From positions 124,001 to 188,000 of the forward strand of contig JAEXRH010000016.1 of NCBI GenBank assembly GCA_023438065.1: a stretch of DNA of 64,000 nt. The letters run 5' to 3'. Numbering within the stretch: position 1 is the stretch's first letter; each line of letters begins with the position of its first letter. The position numbers were made by a program, and so were the translations under genes. The DNA comes from Spirochaetota bacterium (lineage in GTDB: Bacteria > Spirochaetota > Spirochaetia > Treponematales > Treponemataceae). The notes below the pieces were generated by a model. The model was not told the origin of the DNA. It was given only the letters and a program-made list of their open reading frames with translations, and did no database searches. Shown here one piece after another: positions 23,563-32,822 of the stretch.

Positions 23563-26193
23563 ATGGCCATGAAACTTGCCTTTTCAACCCTCGGATGCCC
23601 GGAATGGGACTGGACCGAGATCTACCCGATGGCCCATGACCTCGGGTACGCGGGGATCGAGATCCGCGGGCTCGGCGCCGAGATCGCCGCGAGCCGCGCG
23701 AAGCCCTTTCAGGCCGGCGAGATCGATCGCACCATGGCGGCCCTCAAGAACCTGAACCTTTCCATCCCCTGTTTCTCGTCGAACTGCGTCCTCGCCGCGA
23801 AGGACGGGGCCAGTGCCGCTCCGGCCGAGATCGGCGAATACATCGAGCTCGCCGCGAAGACGGGAACGCCCTTCGTCCGCGTCCTCGCCGACGCCAATCC
23901 CGCCCCCGGAGCGGAGGTCGACGACGCCTCGATCGTCGCGATCCTGAAAGATCTCGCGCCCAGGGCGAAGGCGAAAGGGGTCACCCTCCTCGTCGAGTCG
24001 AACGGCGCCTATGCCGACACGAAACGCCTCGCGCGCCTCCTTGACGCGGTCGGAAGCGACGCGGTCGCCGCCCTCTGGGACATCCATCACCCCTACCGCT
24101 TCTTCCGCGAGAGCCCCGAGGTCACCTGGAAGAACCTCGACGGCCGCATCAAGTACGTCCACGCGAAGGACTCGATCCTCGACGACTCCGGGAAGATCCT
24201 CTACCGCATGCCCGGCGCCGGCGACCTTCCCCTCAAGGAAGCCCTCGACGTCCTTTCCGCGGGAGGCTACGAGGGCTTTGTCTCCCTCGAATGGGTAAAG
24301 CGCTGGGCGAGCGAGATCGAGGACGCCGCGGTCGTCTTCCCGAAATTCGCCGCCTTTTTCCGCGAGTGGGAGTCCAAAAAGGTCGCCGCCCCGCAGGCGA
24401 AACACGCAGTCGCCGGCGCCTCCGGAACGGCGACGCCCGAGCGGAACTACCGCGTACCCGGTCCCGTCGGCTCGGAGCCCGACGAGAATATCCTGTACGT
24501 CGAGCCCAAGGACGGCAAGGCGATCTGGGCGAAGGACGAGCTCATCGAGATCACTTTCGGGAAGATGCTCGAGAAGGTCGCGGAGACCTTCCCGGACAAC
24601 ACCGCCTTCGCGTACACGACGCGAAACTACACGAGAACCTACGCCGAGTTCCTCGACGACGTCGACCGCGCGGCACGCATGTTCCTCGCGATGGGCGTCA
24701 GGAAGGGCGACCACGTCGCGATCTGGGCGACGAACGACCCGCAGTGGTTCATCACCTTCTGGGCCGCGGTCCGGATCGGCGCGGTGCTTGTCACCGTCAA
24801 TACCGCGTACAAGATCCACGAGGCCGAGTACCTCCTCAAGCAGTCGGACACGAACACCCTCGTCCTCATCGACGGCTTCAAGGACTCGAACTACGTGCAG
24901 ATCCTCGCCGAGATCTGCCCTGAACTCGCGACGAGCGAGCCCGGAAAGCTCAATGCCGCGCGCCTCCCGAGGCTCAAGAACGTCATCACCGTCGACTCGA
25001 GGATTCCCGGCGCGTACCACTGGGACGAAGCGCTCGCGATGGCGGATGCGTATCCCGCCGACGCGATCAGGAAGATGCAGGACTCGCTCGACCCCCACGA
25101 GGTCTGCAACATGCAGTACACCTCGGGCACCACCGGCTTCCCGAAGGGCGTCATGCTCACCCACTACAACGTCGTCAACAACGGCAAGTGCATCGGCGAC
25201 TGCATGAACCTCTCGACCGCCGACCGTTACCTCATCCAAGTCCCGATGTTCCACTGCTTCGGGATGGTCCTCTCGATGACCTCCTCTATGACCCACGGCT
25301 CGACGATGGTTCCGGTCGAGTACTTCAGCCCGAAGGTCGTCATGCCGACCTTCACGAAGCGGAAGATCACGGCCGTCAACGGCGTGCCGACGATGTTCAT
25401 CGCGATCCTCGAGCATCCCGACTTCGGCACGACGGACTTCAGCCACCTCCGCACCGGCATCATGGCGGGCTCGCCCTGCCCGATCCCGGTCATGGAGGCC
25501 GTCGTCGACAAGATGGGCATGAAGGACATCACGATCGTCTTCGGCCAGACCGAGAGCTCTCCCGGCTGCACCCAGAGCCGCGTCGGCGATCCGTTAGAGG
25601 TCCGCGTCGGCACCGTCGGGCGCGCGCTCCCCGGCGTCGAGTGCAAGATCGTCGACCCCGCGACCGGCATGGACTGCCCCGACAACGTCGACGGCGAGTT
25701 CGTCGCGCGCGGCTACAACATCATGAAGGGCTACTACAACATGCCCGAGGCGACGAAGGCCGCGATCGACCCCGACGGCTGGCTCCACACCGGCGACCTC
25801 GCGCGCCGCACCCCCGAGGGCAACTACAAGATCACCGGGCGTATCAAGGACATGATCATCCGCGGCGGCGAGAACATCTATCCGAAGGAGATCGAGGAGT
25901 TCCTCTACAAGCACCCGGCCGTGCGCGACGTGCAGGTCATCGGCGTTCCCGACATCGCGATGGGCGAGGAGATCATGGCGTGCGTCATCCTGAAAGAAGG
26001 CGCCTCCATCTCTTCCGACGAAATCAAGGAGCACGTGCGGAGCCACATGGCGAAACACAAGACCCCGAAGTACGTCGAGTTCGTCGACTCCTTCCCGATG
26101 AACGCGGCCGGCAAGATCATGAAGTACAAAATGCGCGAGTGGGCCGTCGAGAAGCTCGGACTCCAGAAGGCCGCCGCCGTCGAGACGGCATAA
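23563..26193 (+). CDS. TIM-barrel epimerase-like / acyl-CoA synthetase fusion
   Basis: An 876-residue two-enzyme chain. Residues 1-275 are a xylose-isomerase-like TIM barrel (sugar phosphate isomerase/epimerase superfamily): LAFSTLGCPEWDWTEI, GYAGIEIRGLG, LLVESNGAYADT, ALWDIHHPYRF and a late VSLEWVKRW supply the usual metal and acid residues. After an Ala-rich linker (about 275-300), residues 310-870 form an adenylate-forming acyl-CoA ligase: P-loop YTSGTTGFPKGV (about 519-530), FGQTESSPG, LHTGDLAR, GRIKDMIIRGGENIYPKEIEE-type hinge, and catalytic Lys851 in AAGKIMKYK. It resembles medium/long-chain fatty-acyl ligases. Both halves look catalytically complete. Linked function is unknown. Ends at a strong hairpin. 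Confidence 0.88.
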   Translation: MAMKLAFSTLGCPEWDWTEIYPMAHDLGYAGIEIRGLGAEIAASRAKPFQAGEIDRTMAALKNLNLSIPCFSSNCVLAAKDGASAAPAEIGEYIELAAKTGTPFVRVLADANPAPGAEVDDASIVAILKDLAPRAKAKGVTLLVESNGAYADTKRLARLLDAVGSDAVAALWDIHHPYRFFRESPEVTWKNLDGRIKYVHAKDSILDDSGKILYRMPGAGDLPLKEALDVLSAGGYEGFVSLEWVKRWASEIEDAAVVFPKFAAFFREWESKKVAAPQAKHAVAGASGTATPERNYRVPGPVGSEPDENILYVEPKDGKAIWAKDELIEITFGKMLEKVAETFPDNTAFAYTTRNYTRTYAEFLDDVDRAARMFLAMGVRKGDHVAIWATNDPQWFITFWAAVRIGAVLVTVNTAYKIHEAEYLLKQSDTNTLVLIDGFKDSNYVQILAEICPELATSEPGKLNAARLPRLKNVITVDSRIPGAYHWDEALAMADAYPADAIRKMQDSLDPHEVCNMQYTSGTTGFPKGVMLTHYNVVNNGKCIGDCMNLSTADRYLIQVPMFHCFGMVLSMTSSMTHGSTMVPVEYFSPKVVMPTFTKRKITAVNGVPTMFIAILEHPDFGTTDFSHLRTGIMAGSPCPIPVMEAVVDKMGMKDITIVFGQTESSPGCTQSRVGDPLEVRVGTVGRALPGVECKIVDPATGMDCPDNVDGEFVARGYNIMKGYYNMPEATKAAIDPDGWLHTGDLARRTPEGNYKITGRIKDMIIRGGENIYPKEIEEFLYKHPAVRDVQVIGVPDIAMGEEIMACVILKEGASISSDEIKEHVRSHMAKHKTPKYVEFVDSFPMNAAGKIMKYKMREWAVEKLGLQKAAAVETA

Positions 26194-26208
26194 CGCGCGG
26201 GCAATGAT

Positions 26209-26248
26209 CCGGGAAGGGAACCTTTCGGCAAAAAGGTTCCCTTCCCGG
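26209..26248 (+). terminator. Long hairpin after the fusion gene
   Basis: A perfect 17-bp stem, arms 26209-26225 and 26232-26248, 6-nt loop. Arms contain GGGAAGGGAACC and GGTTCCCTTCCC. No T-tract. Related in sequence to the hairpin after eno. Confidence 0.65.
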
Positions 26249-26268
26249 ACCCATCCTTCCAAAAAACG

Positions 26269-26298
26269 TTGACAGCGCGAAGCGTACGCCCATACAAT
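26269..26298 (+). promoter_or_regulatory. Leaderless-type promoter of the chemoreceptor gene
   Basis: TTGACA (26269-26274), 18 bp, TACAAT (26293-26298). The ATG at 26306 is 7 nt after the -10, the usual distance to the first transcribed base. No Shine-Dalgarno. Confidence 0.7.
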
Positions 26299-26305
26299 TG
26301 GTAAT

Positions 26306-27946
26306 ATGATTAAAACCTTCTTCCTTACAAAATTCGACGACAAACCGTTCATCGAACGCAACAAGGCCCGTATCTTCCTCTATTACAGCTTCATCATGCT
26401 GGCGCTCCTTTCCTTCATCCCGATCGGGTATGCCGCGCTCGGAGCGCCCTCCGCCGTCGTCCTCAGAGGGGGTCTCGGCGCGGTTGCTCTCGCGATCATC
26501 ATTTTCGCCAGTCTCGCCGTACTACGGACAGGCCGGCTTTCGCTCGCGATCTCGGCCTACTCGATTCCGACGATCGTTCTCATGAGCGTCGTGCGCATCC
26601 AGAGCGCGCTGAACGACCCTTCGACGGCTTACGGCACCTATATCTTCTACATGCTCTACCTCATCGTGTTCGTCGCCGCCTTCGGGAAAAAAGGGCAGGT
26701 GATCGCCACCGCGATCCTCTTCTTCGCCAACAATCTCGCCGTCCTTTTCATGGCCGGGGAAACCGAGGGCGCGATCGCCACGATCAACGACACGGCATTC
26801 GTCAACAGCACCCTCGGGCTCGCGGTCACCGCGATCTCGGCCTACTCACTCGTCTCGCTCATGGACGCGTATACGTCCATCCTCGGCGCGAACGCGAAGG
26901 AAAGCGAACGGAAGATGCGCGAGATCGAGGGCGTCATCTGCACCACCCGCGGCGGGCTCGACGTCGGTTCCTCGCTCATCGAGGAAACGCGGTCCATGGA
27001 CGCGAGCATCAACGACGTCGGGAAGGCGCTCGACGGGGCCAAGGGGCGGCTTTCGCGGCTATCCGACAACGTCGGCGAGGCGAAAGGCGCGAACGATCGC
27101 ATCGTCGCCGCGAGCGCCGAGCTCGGCACGTCGAGCGACGAATACAAGGCGATCGCGGAGCAGGCTTCTGCCGCGGTCAACGAGATGACCGCCTCAATTC
27201 AGGGCATTTCGGGGGTTTCCGGCCGTAGCGCCGAAAGCGTCGCGACGCTTTCCACGAGCATCGCGCGCGGCGAGGAAGAGACGGCCGCCGCGTCGGAGTC
27301 GATGAACCGGCTCGCCGAGAACGCGGACACGCTCCTTTCGATCGTCGACGTGATCACCGGGATCGCGAGCCAGACGAACCTTCTCGCGATGAACGCCGCC
27401 ATCGAGGCGGCGCACGCGGGCGACAGCGGCAAGGGCTTCGGCGTCGTCGCCGACGAGATCCGCCGTCTCGCCGAGGAGACCGCGGAGAACATCAAGGCGA
27501 TCACGAAGGGCCTGCAGGGCTTTCTCGACGACGTCGCGCTCGCGGGAAAGTCCTTCTCCGGGATTTCCTCGTCCTTCGCCGAAATCGGCTCGCGCGCCCG
27601 CGACGTCACGCAGTCATTCGACGAGATCAACGCCGCGCTCCGCGACCTCGGCTCCGGCACCGCCGACATCGACCGCTCGGTCATGGCCGTCGTCGAAAGC
27701 TCCGCCGGCATGGCGCGCTCCATCGACTCGGTTGACTCGATGGTCGAGGGCAACAACAAGGCCATCGACTCGGTCAAGCGCCTAACCGAGGAATCCCTGG
27801 CCGACCTCGCGGCGATCTCGCTCGCCTTCGAGCACATACTCGAGCGCTCGAGAACGCTCCATGATCTCGGCATCAAGAGCCGCGACTGCATGGGCGCGCT
27901 CGACGGCGCGATCCGAAGTCTCAAGGAAGGCGCCGCGGTTTCCTGA
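26306..27946 (+). CDS. Methyl-accepting chemotaxis protein with integral membrane sensor
   Basis: A 546-residue chemoreceptor. Residues 20-185 hold about six membrane helices with almost no periplasmic loop, so it probably senses a membrane-linked or energy signal instead of a dissolved ligand. There is no evident HAMP domain. A long coiled-coil signalling domain fills 195-530; its hairpin tip ITGIASQTNLLAMNAAIEA, followed by GKGFGVVADEIRRLAEET (about 350-395), contacts CheA and CheW. Gln/Glu-rich methylation-type heptads flank it. Monocistronic. The start is ATG at 26306 and the protein begins MIKTFFLTKF. Confidence 0.92.
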   Translation: MIKTFFLTKFDDKPFIERNKARIFLYYSFIMLALLSFIPIGYAALGAPSAVVLRGGLGAVALAIIIFASLAVLRTGRLSLAISAYSIPTIVLMSVVRIQSALNDPSTAYGTYIFYMLYLIVFVAAFGKKGQVIATAILFFANNLAVLFMAGETEGAIATINDTAFVNSTLGLAVTAISAYSLVSLMDAYTSILGANAKESERKMREIEGVICTTRGGLDVGSSLIEETRSMDASINDVGKALDGAKGRLSRLSDNVGEAKGANDRIVAASAELGTSSDEYKAIAEQASAAVNEMTASIQGISGVSGRSAESVATLSTSIARGEEETAAASESMNRLAENADTLLSIVDVITGIASQTNLLAMNAAIEAAHAGDSGKGFGVVADEIRRLAEETAENIKAITKGLQGFLDDVALAGKSFSGISSSFAEIGSRARDVTQSFDEINAALRDLGSGTADIDRSVMAVVESSAGMARSIDSVDSMVEGNNKAIDSVKRLTEESLADLAAISLAFEHILERSRTLHDLGIKSRDCMGALDGAIRSLKEGAAVS

Positions 27947-27979
27947 GCGGTCGAGCCGAAAAAGCCCCGGCCGGCTATC

Positions 27980-28001
27980 GCGCGCGACCGCGATCGCGCG
28001 C
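27980..28001. terminator. GC-rich hairpin between the chemoreceptor and livF
   Basis: GCGCGCGA, 6-nt loop, TCGCGCGC between convergent genes. No T-tract; termination uncertain. Confidence 0.35.
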
Positions 28002-28011
28002 CCGTTCCCGG

Positions 28012-28743
28012 TCATCCCCCGAGATACGCCTTCTTGACTTCCGGGTTCTCGGCGAGCGCGGCGCACGGCCCCTCGGCCACGATCTCGCCCGTGTCGAGCA
28101 CGTAGCCCCGCGAGGCGAACTCGAGCGCGACGCGGGCGTTCTGTTCCACGACGAGTATCGTCATGCCGCGCACCTCATTGAGCCGTTTCAGCGCGCGAAA
28201 CATGTCGTACATCAGCACCGGCGCGAGTCCCATCGACGGCTCGTCGAGCACGATGAAGGGACAGCCCGTCATGAGCGCGCGGCCGACGGCGAGCATCTGC
28301 TGCTCCCCGCCCGAAAGAAGCTCGCTCCGCTGTTTCCGCCTTTCGTAGAGCCGGGGAAACAGCGAGTACACGAGATCGTAATCCTCCGAGAGGGCGCACT
28401 CGTCCCCCCTCCGCGCGTAGGTCGCCATCTCGAGGTTCTCCCGCACCGACAGGTTCCCGAAGATATGCCTGCCTTCCGGCACGAGCGCGAGCATGCGCCG
28501 TTTGATGAGCTCGTGCGGTTCCTCGCCGAGAATGCTCTTTCCCCCGTAGAGAATGTCGCCCGCGGTCACCGAGGGGGCCTCGGGCCGCGCGAGCCGCGCG
28601 AGGCTCATGAGCGTGGACGTCTTCCCCGCCCCGTTCGCACCGATGAGCGTGACGATCTCGCCCCTGTCCACGCCGAACGAAATCCCGTGGAGCGCCTCGA
28701 TGTTTCCGTACGCGACCTTCAGGTTCCTGACTTCAAGCAGCAT
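28012..28743 (-). CDS. livF: Branched-chain amino-acid ABC ATPase LivF
   Basis: A 243-residue ATPase of the LivF type. Motifs: Walker A LIGANGAGKTSTLMSL (about 36-51), LVPEGRHIFGNLSVRENL (typical LivF Q-loop region), signature LSGGEQQMLAVGRALM, Walker B FIVLDEPSMGLAPVL and the switch His position replaced by Gln-Asn as usual here (VVEQNARVAL). The ATG shares one base with the livG stop. The frame is open further upstream but only as overlap with livG. Last gene of livKHMGF. Confidence 0.95.
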   Translation of the reverse strand: MLLEVRNLKVAYGNIEALHGISFGVDRGEIVTLIGANGAGKTSTLMSLARLARPEAPSVTAGDILYGGKSILGEEPHELIKRRMLALVPEGRHIFGNLSVRENLEMATYARRGDECALSEDYDLVYSLFPRLYERRKQRSELLSGGEQQMLAVGRALMTGCPFIVLDEPSMGLAPVLMYDMFRALKRLNEVRGMTILVVEQNARVALEFASRGYVLDTGEIVAEGPCAALAENPEVKKAYLGG

Positions 28744-29513
28744 CACAACGCTCCGTCGCCCAAATAGGCCTTGATGACCCGAGGGTCGTTCCTGATATCG
28801 TCGGGACCGCCGCGGGCGATCTCGGCTCCGAAGTCTATGACGGTGATCGACTGGCACAGCGTCATGATTACCTGCATCTGGTGCTCGATCATCCAGATCG
28901 TGAGGCCGAAGGTCGAGTGTATCCATTTGATGTAGTCGATGAGCTCGACGACGTCCGAAGCCCCGATGCCCGCGGCGGGCTCGTCGAGGAGCAGGAGATC
29001 CGGGTCGAGCGAGAGGGCGCGGGCGATTTCCACACGGCGCTGGGTTCCGTACGGAAGGTTCTTCGGGCACTCTTCGGCGAGGTCCTGGAGGCGGAACACC
29101 TCGAGCAATTCGCGCGCCTCGCGGTCGATCCGCGCCTCCGCGTCGCGATAGCGCGACGTGCGAAAGAACGCGTCGGCGAGGCCGTAGCCGAGCCTCGAGT
29201 GCCTGGCGATCTTGATGTTGTCGAGCACCGTCATCTCGCCCCAAAGCCTGATGTTCTGGAAGGTCCGCCCGATTTTTCGCGCGGATACCTCGTGCGGCTT
29301 GAGCCCGTTGAGCCGCTCGCCCCGGAACAAGATGTCTCCCTCGGAGGGAACGTAAAAGCCGCTGACCAGGTTGAAGACGGTGGTCTTCCCCGCGCCGTTC
29401 GGCCCGATTAACCCGGCGATCTCGCCCTCGGCGAGGGACAGCTCGAGCGCGCTGACCGCCTGAAGCCCGCCGAACCGGTGGGTCAGGCCGCGAATCGAAA
29501 GCAGTTCACTCAT
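28743..29513 (-). CDS. livG: Branched-chain amino-acid ABC ATPase LivG
   Basis: A 256-residue ATPase pairing with LivF. Walker A GLIGPNGAGKTTVFNLVSG (about 34-52), IGRTFQNIRLWGEMTVLDN, signature region LPYGTQRRVEIARALS and Walker B LLLLDEPAAGIGASDVVEL, then MIEHQMQVIM with the switch His. The segment after Walker B reads GIGASD where LivG proteins usually have GMNxxE, a minor variation near the D-loop. Overlaps livM by 4 bp and livF by 1 bp. Confidence 0.95.
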   Translation of the reverse strand: MSELLSIRGLTHRFGGLQAVSALELSLAEGEIAGLIGPNGAGKTTVFNLVSGFYVPSEGDILFRGERLNGLKPHEVSARKIGRTFQNIRLWGEMTVLDNIKIARHSRLGYGLADAFFRTSRYRDAEARIDREARELLEVFRLQDLAEECPKNLPYGTQRRVEIARALSLDPDLLLLDEPAAGIGASDVVELIDYIKWIHSTFGLTIWMIEHQMQVIMTLCQSITVIDFGAEIARGGPDDIRNDPRVIKAYLGDGAL

Positions 29514-30538
29514 CGCGCTTTCCTCCCCTTGAAGATTTTCCCGAGAGCCGGAAACGCGTCCGACAGCTCGCGGTTACCGAGGATTCCCTCGGGCCTGAAC
29601 TGCATGAGCAGGATCAACAGTAGCGGGATCAGGACCCACTTGAAGATCTGGAACGGCCGCAAGAGCTCAAGGAGGACGGTGAAGAGCCCGGCGGAGAGAA
29701 TCGAGCCCGAGAGGGATCCCATGCCGCCCAGGTACACCATCACGAGCCCTTCGGTCGACTTCATGATCGAGAACGAGCCCGGGTTGATGAAGCCGAGCAC
29801 GTGGGCGAAAAGCGCGCCGGAGATACCCGCGAGCGCCGACGAGAACATGAACGCGATAAGCTTCATCCGGTTCGTGTTCACGCTCATGATCTCCGCGGAT
29901 ATCTCGTCGTAGCGGATCGCGGAGATGCCCTTGCCGAGCACGGAGCCCATGAGCCGCTTGATCGCGACGACGGAAAGGACGGTGAACGCGAATATCCAGG
30001 CCATCATCCAGGGAAACCGCACGCTCGCGTCCATCGCGCGGACGGCGGCCTTCATGCCCATGAAACCGCGGGATCCCCCGACGACCTCAAGGTTGTTTAT
30101 CAGCGTCACGATGATGAAATTCGCGGCAAGGGTGATGATCGCGAGGTAATCGTCGCGGGTCTTGAACGAGGGAATCGCGACGAGAAGGCCCGCGATGCCC
30201 GCGGCGGCGCCGCCTGCGACCACGATGACGGGAAAGAGCGGAATCGCGAACGCGGCCGGCACGAGCGCCACGCCGGTTTCGGGGCGCACCGAGAAAAGCG
30301 CGGCGGACAGGACCGACGAGACGTACGCGCCGACGGCCATGAAGCCCGCGTGACCGCACGAGAACTCGCCCATGTAGCCGTTCACGACGTTCAGGCTCGC
30401 CGCGAAAATCACGTTGATGCCGATGAACATGAGCACGGTCTGCACGTATTGATTCATCGCGCCCGTCGCCGAAAGCGCGATCACCGCGACGAACGACAGC
30501 GCGAGGGGAACGTAACGGCCGATTGAAGGTCCTTTCAT
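29510..30538 (-). CDS. livM: Branched-chain amino-acid ABC permease LivM
   Basis: A 342-residue permease with about ten helices. The conserved block GYMGEFSCGHAGFMAVGAY (near 55-73) corresponds to the LivM signature (G..S.GHA.F...GAY). Later come YLAIITLAANFIIVTLINN, a cytoplasmic EAA-like loop AIRYDEISAEIMSVN, LKLIAF-like MKLIAFMFSSALAGISGALFA and MVYLGGMGSLSGSI. Start at 30538 follows livH by 9 bp; 3' end overlaps livG by 4 bp. Imports Leu/Ile/Val or related amino acids with LivHGFK. Confidence 0.95.
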   Translation of the reverse strand: MKGPSIGRYVPLALSFVAVIALSATGAMNQYVQTVLMFIGINVIFAASLNVVNGYMGEFSCGHAGFMAVGAYVSSVLSAALFSVRPETGVALVPAAFAIPLFPVIVVAGGAAAGIAGLLVAIPSFKTRDDYLAIITLAANFIIVTLINNLEVVGGSRGFMGMKAAVRAMDASVRFPWMMAWIFAFTVLSVVAIKRLMGSVLGKGISAIRYDEISAEIMSVNTNRMKLIAFMFSSALAGISGALFAHVLGFINPGSFSIMKSTEGLVMVYLGGMGSLSGSILSAGLFTVLLELLRPFQIFKWVLIPLLLILLMQFRPEGILGNRELSDAFPALGKIFKGRKAR

Positions 30539-30547
30539 TCGGGACTC

Positions 30548-31462
30548 CTATATCTTGGTGCTCTTGGCGACGCCGAAGAACCCGGTTGGCTTCATGGTCA
30601 GGATGACCAGGAGGATGACGAAGGACACGAGGTCCTTATAGCTCGAGGGAAAGAACGCGACGACGAAGATCTCGATGAAGCCGAGGAGGAAGCCGCCGAC
30701 GAACGCGCCCTTGATGTCGCCGATGCCGCCGACCACCGCGGCGATGAACGCCTTCCACCCGATGATCGAGCCCATGTAGGGGTCGAGCACCGGGTAGGAC
30801 ATCCCGAAAAGGATGCCCGCTACGGCGGCCAGCGACGAGCCGAGGACGAAGGTTATCGTTATTATCGCGTTAACCGGTATGCCCATGAGCGGGATCGCGA
30901 ACCTGTCGTACGAGATCGCGCGCATCGCCATGCCGATCACGGTCTTGCGGACGATGAACTGCAGTATCCCGAACACGGCGAAGGAGGCGACGACTACCAT
31001 TACCTTGAGGTTGGTGATCGTGAGCGGGCCGATCGCCCACACGCGCTTTTCGATCATGTCGGGGAACCGGCGCGAACTCGCCCCGAGAAACGCGAGGTTG
31101 CCGTTCTCGAGAATGAAGCCGACCATGAGCGCCGTTATCACGACGTAGAGCCGGTTGACGCCCTTGCGCCTGAGCGGGCGGTAGGCTATCCGCTCGATGG
31201 CGACCCCGAGCCCCGAGGTCAGGGCCATCGTGGCGACGAGCGTCACGGAAAACACGAGCGCGCCGGGCGCGCCGGAGAACGCGGATATGAGCGCCGTCGC
31301 GATGAAGAACGCGAAGTAGCAGGCCATCATGAAGATATCGCCGTGCGCGAAGTTGATGAGCCTCAGCACCCCGTATACGAGGCAATAGCCCAGCGCGATC
31401 ATCGAATAGAAGCTGCCCCATTGGAGCGCGTTGAAAACGTTCTGCAAGACCGAAGATAGCAT
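30548..31462 (-). CDS. livH: Branched-chain amino-acid ABC permease LivH
   Basis: A 304-residue permease. The signature YGVLRLINFAHGDIFMMACY (near 28-47) is characteristic, as is the C-terminal IIGWKAFIAAVVGGIGD. A cytoplasmic coupling loop lies near MRAISYDRFAIPLMGIPVN. GGGAGG lies 8 nt before the ATG. A hairpin separates it from livK, which would allow more binding protein than membrane parts to be made. Confidence 0.96.
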   Translation of the reverse strand: MLSSVLQNVFNALQWGSFYSMIALGYCLVYGVLRLINFAHGDIFMMACYFAFFIATALISAFSGAPGALVFSVTLVATMALTSGLGVAIERIAYRPLRRKGVNRLYVVITALMVGFILENGNLAFLGASSRRFPDMIEKRVWAIGPLTITNLKVMVVVASFAVFGILQFIVRKTVIGMAMRAISYDRFAIPLMGIPVNAIITITFVLGSSLAAVAGILFGMSYPVLDPYMGSIIGWKAFIAAVVGGIGDIKGAFVGGFLLGFIEIFVVAFFPSSYKDLVSFVILLVILTMKPTGFFGVAKSTKI

Positions 31463-31480
31463 GTGCGTTCCTCCCGCAAA

Positions 31481-31511
31481 ACCGCCCGCGACGTCCGTGC
31501 GCCCGGGCGGT
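31481..31511 (-). terminator. livK-livH intercistronic hairpin
   Basis: Reading toward livH: ACCGCCCG, 15-nt loop, CGGGCGGT, then TTT. Likely a partial terminator or RNA stabiliser between the binding-protein gene and the permease genes. Confidence 0.55.
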
Positions 31512-31536
31512 CTTGCTCACCGTAAGCGCGGGTTTT

Positions 31537-32709
31537 TTAAGGCTTCAGGGTCGTCACGAATTCGAACTCGCCCGCGTCGTTGATGCGCACGACGACGGCG
31601 TCCTTGATCGGGTCGCCCTCGGGGGTGAAGGTCATGTTGCCGGTGATGCCCGCGTAATCCTTGAGCGAGGCGATGGCGTCCTTGATCGCTTCACGGTCCT
31701 TCGCGAGGTCTCCGGTGAGTCCCGCTTCCTGGATCGCCTTGAGCACGATGTTGATCGCGTCGAAGGAGAGGGCGCCGACGTCGTCGGGAACGTACCCGTA
31801 GGCGGCCTTATACCGGTCGATGAAATCCTTCGTCTCGCCCTTCGCGCCGGCCGCGGCGTAGTGCGTGGTGAAGTAATAGCCCTTTACCGCGCCGTTACTG
31901 AGCTTGACGAGATCGGCGGAACCCCACGAGTCGCTTCCCAGGACGGGGCCTTTCCAGCCGAGGTCCTTGGCCTGCGGCACGATGAGCGCCACGTGATTGT
32001 AGTAACACGGCAGGTACAAGAGCTCGGCGCCTGAGGCGATGACCTTCGTCAGCTGGACCGAGAAGTCCTGATCCTTCTGCCCGAAGCTCTCGAAGGCGAC
32101 GACCGCCCCGGCGCCGTTCGTCTTTTCCCAACTGTCGCGGAAGAGCCCGGCGAGGGTTTTGGAGTAATCGTCCTCGAGGTTATAGATGATCGCCGCCTTC
32201 TTCACGCCGAACTGGCCGTTCGCGAAGGTGACCGCGACGGGAGCCTGGAACGGGTCGAGGAAGCAGGCGCGGAACACGTAGGGCCTGTCCTTGGTGGTAG
32301 CGGGATTCGTCGACCAGGGAGAGATGAGGGGGGTCTTAGCGTCGTTCGCCACCTGCCCTGCGGGTATGGCGTTTTTGGAGGAGTTGGGGCCGACGATCGC
32401 GAGGACCTTGTCCTGCTCGATGAGCTTGAAGGCCGCCTGAACGGCGGATTCCGGCTTGAGCTCGTTGTCGACGTACACGAAGTCGAGAAGGTATTTTTGG
32501 CCTTTTACGTCGAGGCCGCCCGATGAGTTGACGGCTTTTTTGATGAGCTCCGCGGAGAATTTCGAGCCTTCGCCGACCTTGGGCGAATCGCCGGTCAGCT
32601 CGATGTCGAAGCCGATTTTTATCGTTTTTTTGCCGCCGGAACAGGCGACTGACAGAACGGAAGCGAACGCAAGGACGAGCATCGCGGCAAACATACCGGA
32701 TCTTTTCAT
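31537..32709 (-). CDS. livK: Branched-chain amino-acid binding lipoprotein LivK
   Basis: A 390-residue extracytoplasmic binding protein. The signal peptide MKRSGMFAAMLVLAFASVLSVAC puts the lipidated Cys at residue 23. The body is a type I periplasmic-binding fold: KIGFDIELTGDSPKVGEGS, AIVGPNSSKNAIPAGQVAND, LISPWSTNPATT, VFRACFLDPFQAPVA and AIIYNLEDDYSKTLAG are all family landmarks. The reading frame is open to 32760, but ATG at 32709 has GAGGAG 6 nt upstream and starts at the signal peptide. First gene of livKHMGF. Confidence 0.95.
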   Translation of the reverse strand: MKRSGMFAAMLVLAFASVLSVACSGGKKTIKIGFDIELTGDSPKVGEGSKFSAELIKKAVNSSGGLDVKGQKYLLDFVYVDNELKPESAVQAAFKLIEQDKVLAIVGPNSSKNAIPAGQVANDAKTPLISPWSTNPATTKDRPYVFRACFLDPFQAPVAVTFANGQFGVKKAAIIYNLEDDYSKTLAGLFRDSWEKTNGAGAVVAFESFGQKDQDFSVQLTKVIASGAELLYLPCYYNHVALIVPQAKDLGWKGPVLGSDSWGSADLVKLSNGAVKGYYFTTHYAAAGAKGETKDFIDRYKAAYGYVPDDVGALSFDAINIVLKAIQEAGLTGDLAKDREAIKDAIASLKDYAGITGNMTFTPEGDPIKDAVVVRINDAGEFEFVTTLKP

Positions 32710-32822
32710 GACGGGCTCCTCGAAAAACAAACGCGCGTGACCAGGATATAAGCCGGTCAAACGGAGGAATTCCCCATATCATTGAAGTTACTGTCGCGTC
32801 CTTACGATCACCTTCTTTCCCG

